From contig NC_092673.1 in assembly GCF_964355755.1 (NCBI RefSeq), positions 10,051,001 to 10,115,000 of the forward strand: a stretch of 64,000 nucleotides of DNA. The letters run 5' to 3'. A program made the position numbers and the translations under genes. The notes under the pieces were generated by a model. The model was given only the letters and a program-made list of their open reading frames with translations. It was not told where the DNA came from and did not search any database. Shown here piece after piece: positions 49,226 through 57,951 of this stretch (its first letter is position 1; the number at the start of each line of letters is the position of its first letter). Origin of the DNA: Antedon mediterranea. Its lineage: Eukaryota > Echinodermata > Crinoidea > Comatulida > Antedonidae.

Positions 49226-49395
49226 TCCCTCTGTTTCCCTTTTTTTTTTCTAATCTATTTAAAATATAAAAATTGTTATAATAGTGGCTTGCAAAATTAA
49301 AGTTATATTAAAAAGAAAAAAAACATTATTATACATATAAGCAAAATTGCTGAATCTAAAAGGAAGTTGCAAGAGTACCAAGATGTTAACTGAAT

Positions 49396-50335
49396 TTCGT
49401 TCAGCTTGCATCATCTTTTAAGGAGTTATGTGAGCAAAATGCCTCTTTGGAAACTCAGATTGCCAGCCTTCAAGCTTTATTAACAGAAAATGAGTTTCAT
49501 ACAGCTTCTCATCCCATTAGCAATCCTGTAATGTGTAAGTCAAACTCACAGCCTATTGCACTACACAACTCTTTTAATGCTTTGCAGAAAGAATTTAAGT
49601 CTCCAGCCTTAGCTTCTGAAAAAATCATGCAGCTGAAAACTTTCAGTCTGATATTACCATACAGAATAAAAGAAACCTAATAATTGGCGACTCAATGTTG
49701 AAATTAGTCAAGACTAAGGGTCTGTGTGACACAGCGGTGAAGACATTACGCGGTGCTATCACAACTCAGGTTTCTGATACTTTGGATCAAATGGATCTTA
49801 GCAAAGTACAAAATGTCATATTGCACGTTGGCACAAATGATTGTAGTGAGCTGAACTTTAAATTAGATCAGTTAAAGGAGGATTTCAGTGATCTTATGGT
49901 TCGTTTGAGGCATAAAACATCTGGTAACATCTATGTTTCAAGTATTTGCCCGCGTTTGGATGATCCAGAAATAAATATGAGAGTGCTAGAAGCAAATAAG
50001 ATGCTGAAATCAGTTTATGAAAATTGTTTTATAGACCACACTCTGGCATTCTCTTCCGAGCAAGGATATGATGCTTCCAAGTTTACACGCCATGGTCTCC
50101 ACCTTAGCAAATATGGAACATCTACACTGAATAAAGTAAATAAATAAATAAAGTAGTGTCTATTCTCTTCCCAGTCAAGAGACAAGAGCGCACAAAATCA
50201 GCGAATGTTCGATGTCACTACTGTAGCGAAAGTGGACATACACATAGAGTGTGTCGGCATGGAGGTCCAGTTATCTGCTGGAAATGCAAGCAGAGCGGAC
50301 ATAAAGCAAAGCTATGCCAAGTTCAAGAAAAGTGA
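49396..50335 (+). pseudogene. LINE ORF1: coiled coil, SGNH hydrolase, CCHC knuckles
   Basis: The first part (49396-49680) encodes a heptad-like stretch (LCEQNASLETQIASLQALL). After a frameshift, SDITIQNKRNLIIGDSMLK brings the SGNH block I GDS at 49686, followed by VILHVGTNDCSEL (block III, GTND) and RHGLHLSKYG (block V). The Asp normally next to the block V histidine is replaced, so an esterase would probably be inactive. The frame ends at 50147. In another frame, 50180-50335 encodes CHYCSESGHTHRVC and CWKCKQSGHKAKLC, two CX2CX4HX4C zinc knuckles, ending QVQEK-stop. ORF1 proteins of this kind bind the LINE RNA. Two frameshifts disable this copy. Confidence 0.82.
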
Positions 50336-50827
50336 GTTATTGGCAAAGAAGATATAGCCGACACAAACTTAATGGTGTTAAACGATCAAGAACGAAATGT
50401 AAATATAATCAATGTTAATGCTTCACAACCAATTACTAATTCTAAAATTAATGCCGAATGTACTTATAATAATAGTTTAAAGATCACATGACACGTTTTA
50501 AAAGTAGCAATTTTTCATCAAAATACGTTCTGCATACAACTATATATTGATATATTTAACATTTTTTGCAAAATTTTATGAAAAAAGTGATTTTTAACGA
50601 TGTTTAATAGAGGAAATTTTAAGGTGAGTGACGAAATCCTAAAAATCGGCAATGTCACATTCCAATCAGTTCGTGACGTCACTAATTGTAGTCGTCCGAA
50701 ATTCGGTTAGAGTGCACCGTCGCGCTGCATGTGGTACCACAGTATCTTCTCTATCCTTATTGTGTTGTATTGTATCTCTATTGAGCGAGTATATTTTCAT
50801 CGAAGTTTTACATTATTTTCCGATATT

Positions 50828-52066
50828 ATGCCAGTCAATTGTGTCGTTGGTGATTGTGTTCTTACTTCAAACGATGATGTAAGTTTTTTGGCTTTCCAAA
50901 AAACCCCAGAATAAGACGCCAGTGGATTCGTTTTGTCCAGTTTACTAGAGCCGATTTTCCTAGGCGAATGCTTTGAGTCGTCCTGTATGATGAAAAGAAA
51001 ATTGGGACTACCATCCACGCTAAGATAAGATAAGATACCATCCACGATGCAGATAAGAAAAAATAAAAGTAGTGAAACTGCGGAGAAACGCAAAAGGAGA
51101 AGTTCTGTCAAACGCCGGCCGGAGACAGGATGTAAGTATTCATTACCATTACTACTAGGCCTAGTCTAGTATCCTCTAGTAGGTCCCTGCCCCTAGGCCT
51201 ATTTCATTATTCTATCCAAACAAATCTCATTGTTGCCTTTAGTGTCGGGGTCCCATCAGTGGATGTAAGCCTACTTACTGTATCAATAATTAATAAAGCT
51301 AAACTGATTCAATAGCATTTTAAAGACTGTCTACATGCACCCATACCAGATGGCAGAAAAAAAAAATGGCTTCAACCAGGTACTAATTTATTTGTGCATT
51401 TAGAAATCACTAATAATAATTTGTTAGTACTGTTGTTTTAAATAATTGTGTAAATTTTCAACAGGGCTTGTGAGAAGCTAGCTGTGCAACCTGCTAGAAA
51501 AAACTCATCTACGAAAGGATGTTCAGAAATTAAGTCCACATGCTCAAACATCAGGAGTAGAGGCGTTCCATGGAACCATACTACATTTCGCACCCAAAAT
51601 GCTTGGGTATTCATACAATGGCATGTTAAGCAGCTTACTACTATTGTCATTTATCCTTACACTTACTATTGGTGTAGCATATTAAAAGTTAACATAAAAA
51701 TATCAACTAAAGAGAAAATTCTGGCAGGGCAGCAGCAAAAGATAGAGACGGTGTTTCCAAGAGCAAAAAGTGGTGGCTACACAATTACAGAAATTATTGA
51801 CAGATGCAACATTTGGTAAGCCAAAAAAATTTGATTGACAACCTGTATACTATTTTGTTTGATGACTTTGTTCATTTATTGACAATTGCATTTATTTTGT
51901 AACCACAGCTTATGTTGATGAGCTTATTTCAGAAACATTATACTTGTGCAGTAGTGGCAAGAAAGATTCTTCGGATTCAATTCCTGAATTAAGTTCACCA
52001 CCACCACCTGTGTGCTCAATCTTCGTTCCGCCAGATAAAGATGTTGCAATTTCAGATTACAAATGA
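50828..52066 (+). pseudogene. Broken THAP-domain gene of the TTAA element
   Basis: The ATG at 50828 opens MPVNCVVGDCVLTSNDDVSF, then LAFQKTP, which is the start of a THAP zinc finger (M-P-x-x-C-x4-C and the F-x-x-F-P-like box). A frameshift at about 50912 is followed by RRQWIRFVQFTRADF (the conserved Trp). Next comes ECFESSCMMKRKLGLPSTL in yet another frame, typical of the end of the domain. The second zinc-ligand pair (C-x2-H) falls in the break and is absent. A basic tail (EKRKRRSSVKRRPE) runs to a GTAAGT donor at 51132. Probable further exons lie at about 51465-51816 and 51909-52066; the last encodes YVDELISETLYLCSSGKK and SSPPPPVCSIFVPP before its stop. These downstream exons are inferred from splice sites only. 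THAP domains supply site-specific DNA binding in such transposases. Confidence 0.68.
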
Positions 52067-52134
52067 TGGTTTGCAAAGTAGACAAGAGCAAGAGCCACCA
52101 TTTTTTTCAATTTACTTCCATAATGTACTGTAGC

Positions 52135-52500
52135 ACGTATATAAACAAGAGATAGCATTGTCTTTTGTTATTTTTTTTTCATTTTAATTTATAAATATAT
52201 ACAGTATAAACAAGGGATAGCATTGTCTTCTGTTACTTTTTTACTACTTTCATATTATACAGTAATGTTCTGTAAAACCATAGAGATATTATAGTGAACT
52301 ATAATATCTCTATGGAAAACGTATAAACAAGGGATAGCATTGTCTTCTGTTACTTTTTTACTACTTTCATATTATACAGTAATGTTCTGTAAAACCATAG
52401 AGATATTATAGTGAACTATAATATCTCTATGGTAAAACGTATAAACAAGGGATAGCATTGTCTTCCGTTACTTTTTTACTTCTTTCATATGCAGTAATGT
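52135..52500. repeat. Tandem repeats carrying a duplicated 38-bp hairpin
   Basis: Four partial units of 'gtataaacaagggatagcat' to 'cagtaatgttctgtaaaac' begin near 52140, 52203, 52320 and 52437. In two of them an identical palindrome, CCATAGAGATATTATAGT-ga-ACTATAATATCTCTATGG, follows 'gtaaaa' (52278-52315 and 52395-52432). It could be a small hairpin insertion that was then duplicated with its unit. Confidence 0.85.
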
Positions 52501-52576
52501 ACTGTAAAACGTATATAAACAGCATATAAATAACAACTTGAAAAAAATTAAATATCTGCAATATTGCCTAATTTAC

Positions 52577-53750
52577 AGCCTGTATAGCCATCGTCTTCTG
52601 GGTTTGGGAAGGTTCTTCGAATCCACTGCACATGACGGGAGAACAACTCTATTTTCCCTACCAAGGTAGCCCCAACAGATTCTCACCAGGTTCCTGTATG
52701 CAACATGTCTCTACTGCCTGTGAAAGTATTGTTAAAAATTACAGGTTTAATATAACAAATTTCCTGTAAAAATACAATATGTTCAACAAGATACAAGAAA
52801 ATGGAATGAAAGCATATTGCACCTAGTATTAGTATACATAGAGCAGCTCAACTTACTCTTCGTTAGTGTGGGGTAAAGCAGCCATTGCGCCATACTGCTG
52901 TTTATATGACAGGTATGCTACTTGTATTGTAGCACCCACTCATTTAAACAGACTTCTCCGAATCCTGGATGGCGTGTTAAACACTCTTCATTCATCTCCA
53001 CTTTCTCCATTTTCTCTCATGGTCTTTGCAATTTCCTGGCAGCAAATGGACTTTCGTGCTGTTGGCATTTGTACACATACACCTGAATAAACAGGAATGT
53101 CAGATACACTGTTTTTACAGTTATATATGATGATATGATAGGGGTTGCAGCATTGCCATTACTATTTATTAATTACTGTATTAAGATTTTTTTACAACAT
53201 TAAATCAATTATGAATGATAAAGGCGAATCAATAGCAAATAAATAAACCTAGGCCTATTAGACTAAAGCTAGTACTCTGCAGTAGTAGCCTAGGCCTAGT
53301 AGTACTACTAGGGCCTACTAGTATTAGTAGTACTACTGGGCCTAGAGAGCTAGCTAGGCCTACTAAGTGTAGGCCTCTAGCTAGATAGAGGCCTACAATG
53401 ATATTAATAATACAGTATAATAAAAAAAAAATAGGCCTAGTTTAGCGCAGCCTATTATTATTACTACAACTTTACTTCATTCATCATCATTATAAGCTAT
53501 ATTGTACGTACCACTCTGTTATTAGCGTTCTCTTCGTGTGGTCCTCCAACCAAGTCTTCAACCTCTCCTTCTTCGTACTCAGGCTCGAACATATATGCTT
53601 GTGCGCCTAGCTACTGGGCTAGGCCCCTAGTAGGCCTTCATCACCATCGTCATTTTCTATATCTTCTTCTTCATCATTATCATCTTCGTCAAATGATGAA
53701 GATTTGTAATCGAGATTCAAACTAATGTTTTCTTCGGAATCAGATTCCAT
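52577..53750 (-). pseudogene. P2X7-ballast-domain-like gene inside the TTAA element
   Basis: Three exons can be traced on the minus strand. Exon 1 (53750-53512) begins MESDSEENISLNLDYKSSSF, continues with a long acidic run, and later reads AYMFEPEYEEGEVEDLV before a GTACGT donor. Exon 2 (53082-52857) reads MPTARKSICCQEIAKTM, then ECLTRHPGFGEVCLNEWVLQ, then VAYLSYKQQYGAMAALPHTN, ending at a GTAAGT donor. Exon 3 (52717 to about 52577) reads RHVAYRNLVRICWGYLGREN, RVVLPSCAV, then IRRTFPNPEDDGYTG. This is the order of the cysteine-rich ballast domain of vertebrate P2X7 receptors and of a large uncharacterised invertebrate family (MPT-x-E-S-x-CC, HPGF-x-x-VCLN-x-WVL, AYR-x-x-x-RW-GxLG, VLPSCVV, IR-x-x-FP-x-x-x-Y-x-GF). 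Several frameshifts, an in-frame TAG where a Tyr is expected, and an AGGCCTA-type insertion in exon 1 make it a pseudogene. No channel domain is present. Confidence 0.75.
53250..53460. repeat. AGGCCTA/TAGTACTA-rich intron
   Basis: The first intron of the ballast-like gene is largely made of AGGCCTA and AGTACTAGT words, like the intron of the MADF pseudogene at 7395-7740. Confidence 0.65.
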
Positions 53751-54387
53751 TACTGTTGTCTTTGATATTACTGTATATACACACGGCCGCTTTCAGTGTG
53801 TTGGTTCGGCGCCGGCCCAGCGCGCGTGTGTAACCTTTCCGGCCTTTTTGACTCCAACTTGTGACGTAGCAGTGATGACCTATAGGGTTGCCGCTTTTTT
53901 ATGACAATTTGTCCCAATTTTGAACAACGTAATTAAAAAATATTTTTAAAATATGAATTCGACCGAATTACTAATTACAAACACTTTATTCTTATTCTAG
54001 TAATCATTATCTAGCATATAAGTACAAAAATCTACAATATGTGATTTCAGTGTCATGTGATCTTTAAGTAATAATGTAAACCAAAGTGATTTTATGATAG
54101 ATTCAAAATTAGGTTCTGATAGTAAAAACAAGCTAAATATATTCTATTGCAATGTAAGAAGTGTTAAAAATAAGTTGCATGATATAAATTCTCGATTTAA
54201 TTCTTCATTTTATGATATTATATCTATGACAGAAACATGGCTTGACAATTCCATTTATGATAGTCAACTATTTAATAACGATTATATAGTTTTTAAAAAG
54301 GATAGAAACTCACATGGTGGGGGAGTACTTATTGCTGTAAAAACATCATTACAACCATCTGAGTGTCATGAACTAAATGATATTATA

Positions 54388-55296
54388 TAACACCTATATA
54401 AATTCCTGTCATTTGATTGGACGAATGTGGGTCACATGGCGTGCAATAGTACGCACTATTCAACGATCGTTAAATAGTACTTTTTGAAACATTTTTGTGT
54501 ACGAAAAAAAAAACGTCTCGCGGATGAAAAAAAATCTAGTACACAAATTATCCTATGATATGGCTATGTACTGTGAAATACAACAGCGCCACCTGTCGTC
54601 TGGTCTCAGTTTCATTTGTAAACACCACCGCGAGATATGCAACAGCAGCAGATATTTGTGTACGATTTGGACATTATGTACTAATTTCATTTAAAAAGGC
54701 ATTTAAATTAGCTTTAGATCGTTTTTAGGATTTTGATTAATTAATGGGGACATCCCTACAAGACGTGGAATTGTTGGAAAAACCATAATTAGCTTAGATA
54801 AGTTCCAATTGTCTGTCGAAGTTTTGCCTTTCAGCCAAGCTAGTACTAGGCTACTAGGTCTAGCCTAGGCCATGCTAGTATTAGGCTAGGCCTAGCCTAG
54901 GCGTTTTAGCCTTGCTAGGCCTAGGATTGTTTGGTCGTTTGTTGACATAATTAACACAAAAGTAGGTGTGTTTACGAAATCCATATAAATATAACATTTA
55001 ATATAACATTATTAAAAACCAAATGTTACTGTTTTTAATCAAATGTGTGTGAATGAAATGTAGTAAGCTTTGGCTAGGGCTACCTTTTATTTGATTCAAA
55101 TAACTAGAATTTATTTAGATGTTATATAAAACAAATAATGAATGTTTTGTATTCGTGTAATGGTACAAATAATGGCACTTGGTGAATGATGAAAGGTTAT
55201 ATCAACTCGGCTTTGCCTCGTTGATATAACCTTTCATCATTCACCTCGTGCCATTATTTGTACCATTGCACTCATAAACATTCATTATTTGTATAA
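54388..55296. mobile_element. 909-bp insertion ending in a long hairpin
   Basis: It is flanked by TATA direct repeats (54384-54387 and 55297-55300), and excising it joins the LINE endonuclease codons in frame (NDII then LELLWLEC). No inverted termini are obvious: the left end begins TAACACCTATATAAATTCC, while the right end is a 160-nt hairpin. It carries no recognisable coding sequence and includes an AGGCCTAG cluster at 54840-54925. Confidence 0.65.
55132..55291. other. 160-nt hairpin with ~77-bp arms
   Basis: The left arm CAAATAATGAATGTTT...GTTATATCAAC pairs with the right arm GTTGATATAAC...AAACATTCATTATTTG around a 'ggctttgcc' tip. There are only a few mismatches and one 3-nt length difference. 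The word ACAAATAATG also occurs inside each arm, so the arms contain a short direct repeat. Confidence 0.9.
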
Positions 55297-57580
55297 TATA
55301 CTGGAGTTATTGTGGTTAGAGTGTTACACTGGTATTGGGAAAATTCTTATAGGTGTATATTACAGACCACCATCTTCCAATATTCAATACACAAATGCTT
55401 TATACACCAATTTAGAAAAAGTACAAAGAAAAATGACTCAGTACAAATGGGTTTCGCTTATTGGTGATTTTAATATACATATTGAATGGAATGATATACA
55501 GGTAGATAAAAGTAGTGGTATTACCGCCAGTGGCGACGTAAATCAGAGTGCCAAACTTCTCGAAACTACACTAACCAACATTTTAGATAAACATGCTCCT
55601 TGGAAAAAACACAGGGTACGTAAAAAAATAGCTCCTTGGCTCTCTGATGATGTAATTGGAAATATGAGAGAAAGAGATAAACTCAAAAGAGAATGTAAAC
55701 ATTCTAAAAATGAATCACTCTGGAAAAGGTACAGAAAGTATAGAAATATGTGCAATAAATTAATATGTAAAACTAAAAGTAAAGCTAATTTTATTCAAGA
55801 AAGTATAAAAAGAAAATAAAAATGATGTAAAAAAAACATGGGATACCATAAGATATATTATATCGTCAAAAAAGAAAACTCAAACTATTCAAACAATTTG
55901 CAATGATAATGGCGATGTCCTCTATAAAGCTAAGGACATCGCAAATGAAATTAATACATTTTTCTCAAATATAGGTTCAAATCTTGCATCACAAATACAT
56001 GAGCCGATAAATGATATAAATTATGATGAAATCGATGCTTTCACCGAAAATAATTTTGAATTCGTACACATCACATGTGAATTTGTATATAAATACTTAA
56101 GTATTCTTTCAAAAAACAAAGCCACTGGTCATGATAACTTACCACCGGGCATTCTAAAACTGTCTGCCCCGATTATATCCCCAACAATTACAAGAATCGT
56201 AAATCACTCCTTCACAACATGTAAATTCCCAAATACGTGGAAAATAGCAAAGGTCACGCCAATTTTTAAGAATGGTGAAAAAACTAACCCTAATAATTAT
56301 CGTCCCATTTCCGTCCTACCTATACTTTCAAAAATAATTGAACGAGTCGTTTTTAATCAACTTTATGCTTTTTTGAATAATAATAATCTGTTATGTATAA
56401 ATCAATCAGGTTTTCGACCATCATACTCAACATCTACTGCACTTACAAAAGTGACGGAAGACTGGTATAGTGCAATAGACGAGGGTAAGCGGGTCGGAAT
56501 CTGTTTACTAGATTTTAAAAAGGCCTTTGATACGGTAAACCATAACATACTATTAAGCAAATTGAGACTTGAGCTATTGTAACATAATTTGGGGAAATAG
56601 TAGTCAAACTCTAATGAAAAGAGTTCAAACTATCCAAAACAGAACAGCTCGAATCGTGTGTGGTCTAACATGGGACACACCTAGTAGTGAGGCACTAAGA
56701 CAAATTAATTGGTCACCTTTATTTTATCAAGATAGATATGAATGTTGTATGGTTATATATAAGGTTTTGACAGATAATGCCCCACCTTACCTAAATAATG
56801 TATTTACATACAATGATATAAATTATAATCTAAGGCACAGTGATACACATCTATTCATCCCGAAGCCAAAAACCGATTTAAAAAAACGAAGTCTGTCTTA
56901 TCGTGGAGCAATTATATGGAATAGTCTCAATGTTGATACCCTTCCAAATTCAGTTAAGTTGTTTAAAACGTATCTAAAAAATGCATTGTAAAACATAATG
57001 GTATGGTAATCTACGATGGTGTACATCCAACTTTTAAAATGGCTAAATACTATGTAAAATGTGTGTTTTATCACTATTATTTTAAGGTAAATGAAATCAA
57101 AAAGATTTATCATGTATTACAGTAGAATTCCAATAAATTATACACTTCGATAAGGGTTTCCGTTTACACGGGAAGTACCGGTATGGTGTACCCTAAATAG
57201 AGGTGTCAGATGAAGGGGATTCTGCTGTAATTTTGTTTCTTTTCAATTTCAATTTTTTCGTTTCTGTCGTATTTATATGGTGTTGATTTTTTTTTGTAAT
57301 ACAGTATCACGAACTTGTGTAAAAACAATCAATATTGATTGAACGAGTTGTACTGCACATCAGTCTCGTGTCTAAATAAAGTTTATATATACTGTATAAT
57401 TTATGTATTAACATGCTCGTCTGTATCTCAAATTTAGAGGATCAGCTGTGTCTGTAGTATCCAATAAGAATTTAGTGAAGTTCGAGAAGCAAGGAAGAGC
57501 AACCCTGTGTTGATCTGGGCCTCCATGCCTATTCATGGTAACAACGACGTTTGTAATTTTATGAAAAAAATGATACTTAC

Positions 57581-57687
57581 TCAGGGTTGTAGCAAACTCT
57601 GACCAAAGCTCCCATGATGAAATCATTAATAAGCTTATTTATTACAATCAACACAATGGCCCATATTGGAAGACCAGGCGGATCATC
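57581..57687 (-). CDS. Exon of an unrecognised membrane-protein gene
   Basis: On the minus strand, 'gtgttttag' is followed by 107 coding bases and then GTAAGTATC. The peptide is DDPPGLPIWAIVLIVINKLI, then NDFIMGALVRVCYNPE. It has one hydrophobic segment suited to a single membrane span, preceded by a Pro-rich stalk and followed by R and C residues. It starts in phase 0, which fits the exon ending at 63951. If not spliced at its end, the next codon is TAA, so it could also be a terminal exon. I could not assign a family. Composition and splice sites are those of a host gene and no transposon contains it. Confidence 0.6.
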
Positions 57688-57951
57688 CTAAAACACAACA
57701 TATTATTGGTTAAAGATGTGTTGTACAGTATGATGAATAAATTATTTTGCGGTAAACAATGCGTTTTCAAAAAGGAAATTAAGTAAACCTAAGTTGTCTC
57801 GGTATTCAAATTCAAATATTCTTTATTCATCATCAACAATATATGAGAACATAAAATAAAGATGAAAAGAAAACACATAAAAACTCAAAAGAGCTTGATT
57901 AATTGTGTCCCCCTACGTCCCTAACTAGCCTAAAAACTAAAACATAAATAA

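Larger units (their letters stand above)
50481..54063. mobile_element. TTAA-target THAP transposon (Kolobok-like), 3.6 kb
   Basis: Identical 14-bp termini AGATCACATGACAC are inverted and flanked by TTAA (50477-50480 and 54064-54067). The element interrupts a LINE. TTAA duplication together with an encoded THAP zinc finger is characteristic of Kolobok elements. piggyBac also uses TTAA but does not carry THAP. The plus strand holds the THAP gene, the minus strand a P2X7-ballast-like gene; both are decayed. A full DDE transposase was not found, so the copy cannot move by itself. Confidence 0.78.
54068..56991 (+). pseudogene. LINE ORF2: endonuclease, RT and C-terminal pieces
   Basis: 54094-54387 encodes the N-terminal half of an APE-type endonuclease (FYCNVRSVKNKLHDI, then ISMTETWLDNS with the catalytic Glu, then GGGVLIAV). 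After the 54388-55296 insertion the same frame resumes with ILIGVYYRPPSSN and VSLIGDFNIHIE (the GDFN block). The SDH end of the nuclease is deleted; the linker KHAPWKKHRVRKKIAPWL follows. A frameshift near 55820 leads into RT with NKATGHDNLPPGILK, NYRPISVLPILSKIIE, NQSGFRPSYSTSTAL and LLDFKKAFDTVNH. The frame stops at 56582, and the next frame starts beyond the catalytic YADD block with SYCNIIWGNSSQTLMKRVQ and LRHSDTHLFIP, ending at 56991. The catalytic RT core is therefore lost. Confidence 0.85.
49340..57405 (+). mobile_element. Dead LINE (CR1/L2-like group), split by two later elements
   Basis: ORF1 (coiled coil, SGNH hydrolase fold, two CCHC knuckles) precedes ORF2 pieces (endonuclease, RT, C-terminal domain). 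Insertions at 50481-54063 and 54388-55296 lie between these pieces. Removing the second restores an uninterrupted endonuclease frame. Two internal deletions also occurred: the C-terminal half of the endonuclease after GDFNIHIE, and the RT region with the YADD motif near 56575. The 3' end lies near 'taaataaagtttatatata' (57373-57391). The clade is inferred from the ORF1 domain set, which is known for CR1-type LINEs. Confidence 0.8.

Noticed and set aside
52866-53090. Plus-strand frame MWGKAAIAPYCC
   Set aside because: Shadow of exon 2 of the minus-strand ballast-like pseudogene.
57408-57540. Possible extra exon HGGPDQHRVALPCF downstream of the 57581-57687 exon
   Set aside because: It would join in phase, but the intron would be only about 60 bp and the acceptor lacks a pyrimidine tract.
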